Assembly (NCBI RefSeq): GCF_018139145.2
Contig: NC_059471.1
Span: forward strand, 43,610,726-43,674,725
Reading direction: 5' to 3'
DNA from: Gymnogyps californianus
Taxonomy: Eukaryota > Chordata > Aves > Accipitriformes > Cathartidae
DNA: 64,000 bases
In this document: positions 25,048 through 37,311 of the stretch, one piece after another
Numbering within the stretch: the first letter of the stretch is position 1
Layout: each line of letters opens with the position of its first letter
Notes under the pieces: model-generated
The model's input: the letters and a program-made list of their open reading frames with translations, nothing else
Told to the model about the DNA's origin: nothing
The model's database searches: none
Program-made: the position numbers and the translations under genes

Positions 25048-28000
25048 CACTATGACAGAGGTGCTACCACCGTTGCTGATGGGCTCAGCCTTGGCCAGAG
25101 GTGGGTCCGGGCTGGAACCAGGGAAGTTTCTAGCAGCTTCTCACAGGAGCCACCCCTCTAGCCCCTCCCTCGCTACACAAACCCAACACACTCCCCCAGT
25201 CAACCTGACCTTTCAAAGATAATCAAGAGCGGCCTCACAATGACATCAGCCAGCTCCCTCAGCAATCATAGGTACATCCCATCAGTTTCTGTTATGTGGT
25301 CCTTTACTTCCAGTCACCAACTTTTAGTTCTGCCCCGAGGGACAAATATGTACAGAAGTAATTCTCAAATATAGGAGGTATGGTTCTTGCTACCAACTAT
25401 GAATAAAATTACAGACCTGGCAGAAATATAGGTTAATCCAATAGTTGTGCTTATATTTAGCAGTAAACAAAATGATCAGTCTGAACAGAGGTTAAACCTA
25501 GGAAGATCTGAAAACAGCTGAAATAAGTTTTCCGTGACTTTCAGTCATGCAAGCCTTGAAATTTTTGCAAGGGAAAAGATGTTTCTTATCCCAAGACTGG
25601 TAAGGTTAGTCTCTGCTTGGTAGTTACCTAAGTTTTAAGAAATTTATGTCGTCCAAAGACATCAGGTGTCTCCACCGAATCTCAATAGAAATGCTTTTTT
25701 TTTCTTTTCTCATTTGTCTTACCACACACCTCTTTAAATATATTTTTCTATACCTAGAATATTGTCCACAAATCCAAGTCTCCCTCCAGATGCATCCTAG
25801 CATGAAATAAAATTATTTCAATTTTAAAGATTTCTTTTTCTGTATTCCATTTTGCATAGTTTTACATCTAAAAAGAGAAACGAATGTCTTGTAGAAAGTA
25901 CTGATTTCTCTTGTTGCCTTGAGAGCTATGATCAGCAACAAACAGAGAACAATAAGTACTTGGATTTGGGAGATTTTTTCTTTATCTTTTTGTACTCTGG
26001 AATTATCGCTTTTGCAGAATTAAACACTGAAGCAACCCATAAGAACAGAAGTAATACACTATTTTATACACGTCAAAATGCAGAGCACATCATAGTATTG
26101 TTCTGAAAAAATAAATATATCTAAAAGTCGGGAACTAATTTAGATTGTAAAGAAAATATTTCTCTCTGAGCTGCACCTACATGCACTAGCTTCCTTTAAA
26201 TTAAGTAGCTTTTTATTTGTCAGAACAAATGAAAATACGTGAAAATAAGAAGGATGTTATATCAGAATGCAACTCAGCCCACATCAATACCTCGTAGATA
26301 AAGTTCTTTTACTTTATAAGAAAATGTCATGTGAATCTTCATTTGACTGGTCATGGTCATAATAGCATGGGACTCCCCAAGGAAACCAAAAGCCCTTTTG
26401 CCTTCGCTATATCTTCAAGCACACATTACACCAAATGCAAAATGCAGTGACATCAACGGTCTATAAAAGCGTGACCTTCAAGTTGATGGATTTAGAGTAA
26501 TAAAAGGCCTCAACAGCAGCTGACATATAAACATAAAAGGAAGTTGTAAGGACAACCCACTTTGGTGGTGGTGTATAATGAGTAAGGAATTGAATACTGT
26601 GTTTACAGATTCCACAGACTTTGCTGTGTTAGTTTCACCTGAGAACATTTCTAAACCCAAGAGGCAGAAGGGGATTGGGGACATGGCGGTGAGTGTAGGA
26701 TCTTAGATTACTTGGGTATAAAATTGGGAAGAAGAATGATGTTGAAAAAGCAGCAACTGAAGGTAATCTGTAGGGGGTAAATATATACATATGTTTCTGA
26801 AAAAGTTTTTAATTATATATCACAAATAAGTTTTTGCAGGCAAATTTTCCCAATAGTAGCTTGTAGGGGTTTGAACTATTGACTTGAAAATGTGTTTCTA
26901 GATTACAAGTGCTGATCTGCTCTGTGAAATAAAGCTGAGAAATCAGTTTAACTAAAGCAGTGAGACAATGAAGGGACAATGCTTCCAAAATGATCACCAG
27001 CCAGTAGTCCATCCATGCAACATCCTAGTGAACTGGTCAAGTACCGTGAAATACAAAAATTGCAAAGAGGGGGCAGCAGCATGGTCATGGGAACTCTCCT
27101 CCCTCCACTGGAAGTTCACAGAAGCCAGAATACAGGCCCCTATTCACTTTGCAGATCTTTGCTAAATTGGGGCTGAACCTAAGATGATAGTCTGATGTTG
27201 TCAATATCTTCAAAAAAAGCAATTGCTTCCACTGTCTGGGACTTGTCTGATTTTCTAGAAATTCTTCAGGTGAAGCCCAATTAAAAATCATAGAAAGTTT
27301 TGAAAATCCTTCAGTACTCATACACCTCAAACAAATGCTATAAATAGTTATCTACCAATTCCAAGTCATGACAGTATGTCATCTACTACCTAAAATTTAG
27401 AATAATCACAGGATGAAGGTTTATTACCTAAATGCATGGAGGCCTCTCTCTGAATAGATAGAAATCAACAGTTCTACATGCATTTTAAGTAGCTACATAT
27501 TCAAAACATATGCATATGTACATCAGATTTACATATAAAAATGCAATTTCTTGTCCACTGACAAATTTTGACTGTATATGACTGCAGTATCACTTTGAAT
27601 CCTTTGCGTACACAAGATTTCTAAATCTAAAGTTATTTGCATGCAGGGGATAAATTCCTACATTTCTGCTAACATACTATGTTTTTCCAAACCTTTTATC
27701 TATCTATATAGATTCTTATGTAATCACCACCTTCACAGTATCTAAGGGGCCTAATGACTCCTTGTTCTGCCAGGTTTGCACTTAGAGCTTTTTATTGCCA
27801 CTCTTTAGAAAGGTGTTTGAACTGTGGCAGGTAGGACAATCCAAAGACAGATCTCATTTCAAAGTATTCTGAAGGGAATAGTTAGTAAAGAGCAGTGATT
27901 GATGCAACAGAAGACATAAGAGGATTTTCCTTTTTTCTTTTTTTTTTTTTTAACCAGCTACAGAAAAGTCTAGACTCTTTACTTTAAACTTGAAGTGTTA

Positions 28001-28303
28001 AAGGGGACTCTTAGATCTGATCGTCTCAAAGTCTCTAATCTATGCAAAAAATGGGCATTGATGTAAAAATAGTGCATGTATGAACAACTCAGAAGCATAG
28101 CTGGAGTGCAATGTATATTTGTGGGTCTAAATGCTTTGAAAATGCTTGTTCTTGCCTGTGAGACTGGCAGAAGGTGAGAACAGTCAAAGATCCATTCTGT
28201 GAGAATTCAGCTTTTTTTTTTTCCTTGCATACTATTTTTTCCTTCTGTGTTAGAAAACTAAAATCAGAGAAGTGGGTGAAAAATATAACATCATTTCCTT
28301 GCA

Positions 28304-28373
28304 AAGTGTATAGGTGTATATTGAAGTGTATAGATGTATATCGAAGTGTATATATGTATATCAAAGTGTATCT
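28304..28373 (+). repeat. 20-bp minisatellite, 3.5 copies
   Basis: Units starting AAGTGTATA at 28304, 28324 and 28344 are each 20 bases, with a half unit at 28364-28373. Units differ at a few positions. The array lies in AT-rich DNA and creates two overlapping chance ORFs. Confidence 0.9.
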
Positions 28374-30882
28374 ATCTTCCTGCAGTACAACTAAGTTATA
28401 TAATTTTTATTTTAAATTGTTTTAACTGTTCAGTGTTAGGGATATTGAAAGAATGCTGTCCACTGTCCTGGTCACAATTAGTTCTGTGTAAGTACATTCT
28501 GTCTCATGCAGTTAACTAGATAAGTGCCTTACTTTTATTTTCACACATGTACCTGATTTAGATGTTTCTGTGACCAGAAAATCAAACCTTTTACTGTATA
28601 GGTGGGGACTTGACATTTTGATTGAAGAAAAGTTTAGTCTTCACCTTCCATTACTTTAAAGCACAGGTTATTAGAAAAAATAATGTGTCACTATTCCCCT
28701 CAAGAACTGAAATCAAAGGGAATTTTCGTAGCCAGCAGTTCTGAGGTACAATCTCATCATTGTTGCATTGAAAGGCTAAACATTTTCTCCCAGGCCTTCA
28801 CAATTGGATTGGGCAGAAGAGACCCAAAACACACAATAAAAAGTAGGTTACACAATCACATTTATTCTTTTCAGAGATAACAAAATACAAAGTCAAGTCC
28901 TAGTAAATTATTCCTCAAAGCTAGATAGCATGATTGTCCAGCAAGCTGATGCAGGGATTCTGAAAAAATACTTACTACATCCTTAGTCATATTAACATTT
29001 AGTCCTGTAAATTTTCAGGTAATTGAAACATTTTATTATAAGGTATGTCTTTACAGAAAATGATGCACCACAATCCATAGCAATGTTCCCGAGAAGCAGA
29101 AACCTTCAAAGAATGAATGTTTGCTCATATAGATCCATAGAGATGTAAAGAATTGAAGTACATAATTACAGTATTTAACAGTACATGATAAAATGCTAGA
29201 ACGTTTGCTATTTGTTTTTTTCAGAACCAGTTCTTTCAGCATGACAAGGGTATGGCATAAAATACATAAATGACATACACTCTGCACAATTGTGAGTTCT
29301 TTGATACTGTATCTCAATCCCAGGGATACTTCCCTGCAGGTAACATTACACTGTGGATATACTCAGCATGAGCCAGGAAACTCAGCAAGACACTATCATG
29401 TCACAGTGTAACACAACAGCTAGAAACAAGTAAAAAAAAATGTTTGGGTTTTGGTTTGGTTTGGTTTTCTTGGTTTTTTTTCAAAACCATGATCCTAACA
29501 TTAAAAAAAGCATATTCAGCATTTTGTTCTTGCTTAAAGTCTAGATATGACTAGTCTGTTTTATTTACATATTGATGTCTTTTTATTTCTTTTCTATCTG
29601 AAAAAATGTATTAAAAACTGCAGTATATAGTTAAATAACTGGATAACTATATAATTAACTAACTATATTTTCTACTTAACTAACTACATACCTATGTATA
29701 CAGCTATGGAAAGGCATTAGTATATGTACATGGAAAGGATTAGAAAAAAATTATTTAATGCTCATCTTTTACCACTTGATTCAAGGATTTCATAAAATTA
29801 CCTTCAAGAAATGGCTTTGTTTGCCATCCTTCTGCATGTGGAAAGCATGTAACCAATACCTCCTCTTTAAATAAATGTATGTGTTTCTGTGTATAATAAT
29901 AGCATACACATGATTGTGACTTGTTTCAGGTCCTTAACTGATCAGATCCTAGGCTATCTGAAATGTATTCTGAAGTAACTGTCCTTTGTCACTGGTTATA
30001 GAATAAATCGAAGATAGTCAGTTTGAAACTGATGGTCTTAAAAACTATAAAGCTATACAGGGTGAATGCACTGCTATATGCCCACAGGTGCTGCAACTAT
30101 GACAAAGACCAAGAAACATCTGTGAGTAGACCAGCCCTTTTGTTGTGTCATGTTGGAGCAAACAATTGGAAAGCAAATTGGGGAAATCACCAAAGAAACT
30201 GCTGGTGTGCCGTTTAGCCTCAAGTCCATGTAGAATCAGTCCTGAGGAGTCATTATAGAGACATGATATTGCCACAGAAGGATATACAAAAGAAATCAGA
30301 GAAAATTCTGGGATATGGCTGGTTATATTTGCTCTGAGGCAGGCACTCATTTCCCCAATCTGGAGGAAATTTTACTATGGTTCCTGTAATTCAGTGGTTT
30401 AACTGTAGGCCAGGAGTTCATGTGAGTGTCATGACAGAGTCATAGTTCATAAAAACAGTTGTATTTCCTCATGCAAAAATAAGGGATTCTGAAGATTTAC
30501 AGTGTGCTCTCTTTAACTATGTTGTAATTGAAAGCACACTTGCTGGGTCACCCTGTGCAAGAACAAACACAGTTTCATGGGTTGGTTATTTTCTACAGAT
30601 AATTCAACCTCACTGGGTTCTAGCTTTCTACATGAATCTTTGTCATCTCTAGTTGTTACACTGGAACTTTAGTAACATCCATCACTAGTTAAGTCTGAAA
30701 AGGAAACATTTTTTCTGTCTCTCCCTGACTGAATGACAAGCTGCTCAATGGCTGTAACAGTCAGGTTTTCTCTAGCGACTTAGTCACAGCTATTATAGGA
30801 AAGAACACCATTGTATGATAGAACCATTTTTGATTATTTGACATTCAGTGGCTAGTGTTTGCTGGCATCTAAAATCTGCATT

Positions 30883-30949
30883 TTCCCTTCCCTTCCCTTC
30901 CCTTCCCTTCCCTTCCCTTCCCTTCCCTTCCCTTCCCTTCCCTTCCCTT
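30883..30949 (+). repeat. (TTCCC)n pentanucleotide array
   Basis: Thirteen or so uninterrupted TTCCC units (GGGAA on the other strand). It is perfect throughout, which suggests recent expansion. Confidence 0.97.
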
Positions 30950-32180
30950 GCAGTTTTATATGGGTCTGTTACACTACAGTGATGTGAAGAGGAATACTTA
31001 TAAAAAGACTCATCAATCAAATTGAAAATCTGATGAGTCAGATCCATCACTGTACAATTAGTAAATCATATATCTGTTGATCTGAATCAGTATAGGCTTG
31101 TTGAAGTTTATGGTACTACTCCAATTCGAACTAGTTCTATACTAATTTATACTATTTTAATTCACACAAGATCTGATAGAGCCTTATTTCCAGTGATCAC
31201 AGGAATGGCTGATATATTACAGCTATTTCCTTTGTAAGCATAAGGTCATTTGAGAGCTCAGATTCTATTACTGTCTTATATGTGTTGGGAAATACTGACT
31301 TTTTAACAGCAAATAATCACTTCATGAAATTTAAAAATGGCATTTGTTTTTGGCTAGTTATGCTCCTGTTGCCTAAGGGTAGATCTTGTTCTCATTTCAG
31401 TCAAATGGAAACTAGTCAGTTCCATTTTTCAAATTGTCTTGCATTAATACAGCGCTGCAATGTTTGGATTGAGGCTGAACAAAAGAATTATTATTGAAAA
31501 AGAAAATGCTCTCCTGGTTTTTATTTAAGGAAACACTAATTAAAATAATTTCCCTGGAAGTATTTTAGAAAACCTTAATTCTTTGACAATTTAATTTGTC
31601 TTTTCTTCCCTAAAATTACTGTGCGATATCACTCAGACAACTTTTGTTTTGCTGCTATGCTTTCCTTGTTCAAAAGAAAATTTTTCAAGAAATACTGATT
31701 ATTATATTTTGCATACTGCATGGGCAAGAGGCCTCTCGAATATGCTGCCTGCCTACCTTTCCCTCTCCTAAGGAAAGTCTTGCTGATATCAGCAAAATGC
31801 GTAAAGGTATTTTCATTAGCATCTGGTAATCACTGTGGCTTGAGGGTATGTGAAGCAAGGATTTTAGGGACATGTTCACCCAACTTCAGCTGTCTATGAT
31901 GTAGACATCTACATATGAGCTACTTGTCTAAATTTTGTTAAGAGGCAATGTTCAGAAACAGGAGCTACTGAAGTACAGTTCCTCTGACCTATATTTAATG
32001 GCTGCATTAGGGTAAGATGAATGATATGAAGTGCTTGTTCCTCTCCATTGACTATACGGGGAATCTAAATGACAAGCTGAAATGAAGACATTTATGCTCT
32101 AGACATCTATATTTTCTGAAGAATAATCCTACCTTAGATGTTGATACGCTGTATCACAGGCTGCAGAAAGGGGATCCACT

Positions 32181-32267
32181 TGTCATTGGGCAAGTCAGTT
32201 CATCTTTCTATTTCAAAGAAGACATAACTATAAAGGACTTCAGAGGTGAACTGACTTGCCAATGACA
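32181..32267. repeat. 87-nt hairpin with 22-bp arms (MIR-like arms)
   Basis: 32181-32202 pairs with 32246-32267 along 21-22 bases, with a single extra G bulged in the first arm and no other mismatch. The loop is 43 bases. The first arm includes TTGGGCAAGTCA, a phrase typical of MIR SINEs; the second arm is the same phrase inverted. So this may be an inverted duplication inside, or of, an old MIR. The size also suits a precursor microRNA, but there is no evidence that it is transcribed. Confidence 0.7.
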
Positions 32268-33617
32268 CCAATACTATGATTACTAATAACAGATATAAAC
32301 AGATAGATCCAGTTTGCTCATGTATTACTCTGTAAACTAGATCACATCTCTTCTCTTTGGGGTGCATCCCTAGAGATTGCCAAAAATTAAGCCTATGAAA
32401 TAGGTGTATCACTGTTGAGCTACATCACTTGGATGATAGAAGCTGCTTTGGTCCATTTAAGTGTATTGCTGTGGTAGCTGATAAATGTTTATTAGTTTAG
32501 GAAAGAAGCATTCATATATTATGTAATTGGCCAAACAGAATCTATTTTAAGCTTTGAAATTTTTTCTTAAATTGGCTGATAATCTACTGCAGATCACAAT
32601 GGATTCAGATATATTAGTAGTGTCCAGAGAGATATAAAACAATTTATATATAACAAAAACAATTCTGCAGACCAATTCTTCTTCTTCGTCTTCTAACTTC
32701 CACTAATGACTTTTGGTTATTTCCCTAAAAACAAACAAACAAAAAAGCCAAGGAATTAACTTAGGCCATATGTCAATAGCCTGTTACCAGAATGTTTATA
32801 TAAGCAATTTTCAAGGGTGGAAGAAAATATGCCATTCACTTGGAAAAATGCATTTATTTCAAACTGTGAGGACCTATATCTTATTATAGAACATATGCCA
32901 TGGGAATTAGAACCTTGACACTTGGAAATAAGCTACATATCATTTTTAAATGGTTACCAATGATGTTTAATGTCACATTAGTTAATTTCCCATGTCTTGT
33001 CTTAAGAAGATTTGTTTGGGTGAAAATAAATGAGAACTTACCTAAAATAAATTTTACTAATTATATTACATTCTATCACCATTCATTAAAAATGAGGCCC
33101 ATAATCCATAAGAAATTTACAATCATATTTGCCCACTCATATTTGCAGGTATAATTACTGCAATGTAAACTTTTAGTTTAGATGGGTGTGGGTGCAAAAG
33201 TTACCTACACATCTAGGAACTCCCTGCACATATGGGAACACTACTGATATTCATCTAATTACGTCGCACAAGTTATTGCATGAAAAAAACATAGCCTTTA
33301 CTCTACAAGAAACAGATTCTCATTGCTAAAGGGTTCCTGAAAAGAGCAATTGTAACCTATCGTGAAAATAAGGTACCAATTATGTAAGTGCTTAGAAGCT
33401 TTCAGGTGTTCTCCACTTATGAATAAAAAAAATGTAGGTTATGTCATATTGTCAGTGGAATTTAAAAGTTTAATTTTGTTTTGTGTGTTTGTTTTTATAA
33501 ATACTTGTCAAAATATACATGTATATTGAAATAAGGAGTTTTAGAAGAGGCCATGTCCATAGTTTTCCCTTGAAGACCTCTAGATATCCATCTGAGTTTA
33601 ACTGAATATGTTCTAAG

Positions 33618-33700
33618 AATGGGTAAACTGAGGCACGGAGAAGTTAAATGGTTTAATCAAAATGACAGTAGCAATAAGTCAATGACCAATTAGAAATAAA
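33618..33700 (-). repeat. MIR-like SINE fragment (minus strand)
   Basis: GTAAACTGAGGCACGGAGAAG and the following AAATGGTTTAA segment match the reverse complement of the MIR core region. The match decays after about 33680. MIR is an ancient tRNA-derived SINE shared by amniotes; bird copies are heavily mutated, as here. Confidence 0.7.
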
Positions 33701-34448
33701 TGCTGTTGTATGTCTCAGTTTTCTTCATTCACTACTAGAATACTCTGCCAAAAAAAAATTACAGATAACTGAACTACGCTGAATTGTTTCAAACCTCAGA
33801 AACCAATTGGGTTCAAGCTCTGGGTGAAAGTTCAGGTTTTATTTTATTTGAACCTATTCACCCATTCTTAATTGAAAAGTAGGTTGATAAAACGTTTAAT
33901 TTGAAATGTGCATAAACTGTAAAGTAGTAAGATTGAGGTATATATTCTGTAGTTCCTGCCAAAAAAAGTCTCACATATGGCTTGGACTAATGGACAATAA
34001 ATTTATTACTGGAAGAAATTACGAATGTTGCTGAACACAGTTACAACATAGAGATGAATCAAAATATAACAGAAATACGGATAATAGAACATTTCGTCTG
34101 ATATTTCACAATAGTTATCTTGTCGGAGGAAACTGTGAAGCTTGATTGAACAAAAGATAAAGTTAATACTACCTAATAAGAACAGACCATTATAGATCAG
34201 TGAAACTGCAAAACAGAATTATATGACAAGGGGCAAGCCACATTATCTAAATTAACATTTTTCCAGCATGAACAAGAAGGGCCACTGTAGGAAAATGAGA
34301 GCTAAATAGTGTGGCCTGCATTTAGTCAACCTGAAGTAATTATTAATTTATGGTTGTCTGTGATTTTAATGAAAATGAAAGCTGAGAGGAAAGAATTGAG
34401 AGAGATAATGTGCCGTGAAATTGAGTTTCATTTATTTGGGGGCTACCT

Positions 34449-34487
34449 TTTTTCTTTTCTTTTCTTTCTTTTTTCTCTTCTCATTTT
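34449..34487 (+). repeat. Pyrimidine-rich TTTTC tract
   Basis: A run of TTTTC and TTTC units with no purines for most of its length. Confidence 0.7.
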
Positions 34488-35360
34488 TGTTGTTGTTAAA
34501 GGAAAAGACGTTAATGCAAAATGTCCACATTAAAATTTCACCAAGGTTATGTTACTGCATATTTACTTTCATTGCTTTAACAATGGACTATTAAAAATGG
34601 CCAGAGACTGAACTCACTGGCTTGCCCAGTTGCTAACTGGTATGATCAAAGATGGCTTCTTTTTTACCTTTTTCAGAATTACCACTTTTCAAAGACATTA
34701 TTGTGCAATAGCAATTTTGTGTCATCAGACAACCAGGCTTAACTAATAATATTTATATCTTTTGGAAATACTCTATCATCAGCAGTCCCTTGTGGAATTC
34801 TGGAACTCAAAAATACAGACAAAGCCATAGGTGAGGAACATAGATAGCCAAACTATAGTAGCTGCCTTTTAGTTTAAATTGTTTGTCTTGTTCTCCTTCC
34901 TCCAAGAAACTGCTCTATATGAATCAACAGGTGCTGTTTTGACGTGTAAAAAAGCCTAAAAAGCCTAAAAAGAAGGTAAATCACATTTATAATTTTCAAA
35001 TGGATTAAGTTTTGGTTAAGGGAAAGTTTGAGACACACAAGCAATAATAATTTTAAAAGCACATGACCCACTTCATTATCTTTGCGATTTTATAGACGCT
35101 AGCCTGTACAACATCCACAGTCTTCATTAAAATTCACCAGCAATACAGAAGTCTTTGGTCATTCTGGAATGTGATGTGACTTTCTCAACAAGTGGGCTTC
35201 ACTTTCTAGAGCAGTATTAGAACAGCTATGGGTTTTGTACTTTACCCTCCTTGTGTTCAGAAATTATTTTCAATATATTCTGAGAGACAGAATCTTGCCT
35301 GCTATTAACTTCTAATGATATTTAAGACACTCTGTGGTATATGAGACATATATCCTAGGC

Positions 35361-35510
35361 TGGCAGATATGATGCAGTACCTATGGGAGATCTGTGTCCA
35401 TCTGAAATGGCAGCTGAAGTCCAGAATATCCCAGACTATCCCAAAAGGCACTAAACATCTGCGTGTGATCAACTGTTGACCGCACTGATTAGATTTCCAT
35501 TGACTGTAAC
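35361..35510. repeat. Unnamed dispersed repeat, copy 1
   Basis: This stretch aligns in the same orientation with 52761-52910 from TGGCAG through CCTAT.GGAGA, a TCCAG block, CCCAAAAGGCA, and a TGACTGTAACA/ATTAACCAACA end, at roughly two-thirds identity by eye. Two copies 17 kb apart point to an old interspersed repeat family rather than chance. I cannot name it. A third, weaker relative may lie inverted near 40440-40660. Confidence 0.6.
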
Positions 35511-35789
35511 AGAAGCCCCAAATCCTCTTGATTGCCTAAAAGCTTTAGAGGCCTCTAAAGAAAAGGCCTACATGACAGAGAATCCTGTATTTAGGTATTA
35601 ATCTTGACCTTAAACGTTATCTCTACATGCAGGAAACCTGAATTCTACCCTTAATCAAAAAAACCCTTTTTCTTACACAACTTTTTGGCAGGATCTCTCC
35701 ATCCCAGTGACTCTGGAAAGAGAAAATAATGTATGTTCTGGTTTGAGGACCAGCAAAGTACACATAAGTTAACAATGGGCTTTTTGGGC

Positions 35790-35990
35790 GGAGGAAGGAA
35801 AGAAAGAAAAGAAAGGAAGAAAAGGAAGAAAGGAAGAAAGAAAGAAAGCAAAAGAAAAAGAAAGAAAGAAAGAAAAGAAAGAAAGAAAGAAGGGGGGGAG
35901 AGAGAGAGGAAGAGAGGAAGAAAGAAAGAGAGGAAGAGAGGAAGAAAGACAGAAAGACAGAGAGGAAGGAAGGAGACAGAAAGAAGCAAA
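35790..35990 (+). repeat. 200-bp purine tract (GAAA/GGAA/GAGA)
   Basis: Almost all bases for 200 bp are A or G, with a few C interruptions near 35849 and 35949-35976. GAAA units give way to GGGGGGG and then GAGAGAGGAA-type units. The strand asymmetry could allow triplex formation (known for mirror-repeat purine tracts), but that is inference. The overlapping ORFs on both strands are low-complexity artefacts. Confidence 0.93.
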
Positions 35991-37074
35991 TGTATTGATT
36001 TGATTTACAAACTGAAAAGGTAGTAATGATTGTTTTAAGATGTCTTCATACATTCACTCCAAATCACACCAAAATGTAATGATAACTGTCTGAGGTCACA
36101 CGTTTAGAAATATATGCTGGCTGATTCAGTAATGGGACACAGGACAAGGAAATCTGATGTGATCAAAGTTGACGCTGAATAGGAGAGACCATGTATTTAC
36201 TTACATCCTGATTATCAGCAGTTATTACTGATTAATCAATTGACCCAAGATTGAGGTTGAAATAGTGGAATGATGTGCTGTGAAAGAGATTATCCTCCAT
36301 AACGTACTGTACAGTTCTGAATCAATCTATGAATTTTGAATCAATAGTGACCAGGATAAACAATTCATTTCTCACTATATTCTACCAAAATTTTATTGTT
36401 TAATGTGTAACTCTTTCTTGTGGAAATGGAAATTAATTCATGCAGAGAGATGATGTGTGAAGGTGATGTTTTCTTTCTCTACTAGGTGTCCTACATGTAG
36501 TTCCTGGATTTAAATACAGAGAAAGTGGGGAAGAAAATGAAGGAAAGGTAGGAAAAAATGAGAGTGAATGATAAATAGCTGTCGAAGAGTTAAAATTTGT
36601 ATTATATTTTGTTATAATTTCACATTATATTCCTGAGCTTACCAAAAAATTTCAGAGTAACAAGTTAACTTAAAATACTTTGGAAAATATTAGAAAGGAA
36701 TTTTATCATCATCATGTTCTGGGAATATTTTCTTCCTTTCTTGATTGTTTTTAAGTTTGTTACTATTTGCATGATACTGTGGTAGCCTTTTAACTGCTAT
36801 ATTACTCCGTATTCATGATCTAGGCCAGTAAACTTAGTCATTGTGATTATATTCTCCTGCTGTTTCCTTCTTTTTTAACACATAGGCATTTAAGAAGCTA
36901 GTTATTTTGTTGTCCAAATTACTGTATTCTGAGCCTTGATTCAAGTCCCACCAATCTTGATATTTTCTGGCTCTATTGGGCTTGGAATACAATATTTGAA
37001 ACTTTAAACTCATTCTGAAGTCATGGAGCTCTCCTTTCTTCTAGTCGCTTCCTTGCTCAAAGGTCAGAAGCAGA

Positions 37075-37205
37075 TCTCTTCTGTCTTAGTTTTCCACCTA
37101 TAAAATGACAATAATTATACTTCCCTTTTCCAAGATCTTGTCTTGCCTACTTAGACTATAAGTTCTTTGTAGCAATGGCTGTCACATGGTATGCATTTGC
37201 AAAGC
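37075..37205 (+). repeat. MIR-like SINE fragment (plus strand)
   Basis: CTTAGTTTTCCACCTATAAA and AATGACAATAAT match the MIR core (TTTCC.CATCTGTAAAATG..ATAAT). Later, TAGACTATAAGTTCTTTGTAGC matches the common 'AGACTGTAAGCTCTTTG' tail. Both parts fall in the right order. It is strongly diverged. Confidence 0.65.
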
Positions 37206-37243
37206 ATCTCTCTTCAAAACTGCTGGAGTTTCTCAGTGCAATT

Positions 37244-37311
37244 GGGGAAAAGAAAAAAGAAGAAGAGAAAAAAAAGGAAAAGAAGAAAGAAAAAAGAAAA
37301 GAAAAAAGAAA
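37244..37311 (+). repeat. A-rich purine tract (GAAAA)
   Basis: About 68 bases of A with interspersed G and no pyrimidines for most of the length. Confidence 0.85.

Larger units (their letters stand above)
24146..25190 (-). mobile_element. Solo LTR nested in CR1 (family B, minus strand)
   Basis: A 1,045-bp element begins TG at 24146 and ends CA at 25190. The 5-bp duplication CTCCC is perfect at 24141-24145 and 25191-25195. Removing the element and one duplicate rejoins CR1 sequence smoothly. Read on the minus strand, it starts TGTGTTGGGTTTG and ends ACCACGACA. Its last ~100 bases resemble the 3' ends of the other two LTRs here. Sense-strand TATTTAAG (25040-25047) is a TATA-like site, and ATTAAA (24335-24340) a polyadenylation signal. 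An internal stretch (about 24735-24835) repeats a GGCTGCAGGGG unit three times, and 24910-25015 is rich in TTC/CTT. It is GC-richer than its surroundings. No internal retroviral genes flank it. The 5-bp duplication suits ERVL-like or class I elements; the family name is left open. Confidence 0.92.
22718..25310 (-). mobile_element. CR1-type LINE, minus strand, split by an LTR
   Basis: The element's 3' end lies at 22718 on the plus strand: AATCACAGAATCATTGAG and what follows is the reverse complement of a CR1 3' tail. The body continues to 24145, is interrupted by the solo LTR at 24146-25190, and resumes at 25191 with sequence continuing the same CR1 (the stretch with CCTTTCAAAGATAATCAAGAG). 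It fades out near 25300, so the copy is 5'-truncated. The coding part is reverse transcriptase only; the endonuclease part is missing. Nesting shows that this CR1 was in place before the LTR arrived. The upstream edge near 25310 is approximate. Confidence 0.92.
22791..25310 (-). pseudogene. CR1 reverse transcriptase pseudogene (minus)
   Basis: On the minus strand, two open pieces show CR1 reverse transcriptase. One, about 24194-23931, carries the ANVTPIFKQDKKE and FMKGKS segments. The other, 23913-23653, carries YIDFSKAF (motif A region with its first Asp), then SHNILIDELTKYMLD and ENWLNG. After 23653 the frame is lost, but fragments such as NRLENW and QLDIVLGNL-type C-terminal sequence can be traced down to a TAG at 22791-22793. 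Motif A continues as KCQ where relatives have DTV. A run of A/T-rich sequence near 22900-22930 interrupts the C-terminal part. The protein cannot be made: it has stops, frameshifts and a 1-kb LTR inside it. Confidence 0.88.

Noticed and set aside
35651..36053. ORFs of 94-112 codons over the purine tract
   Set aside because: Pure low-complexity Lys/Arg/Glu or Ser/Phe/Leu translations of a simple repeat.
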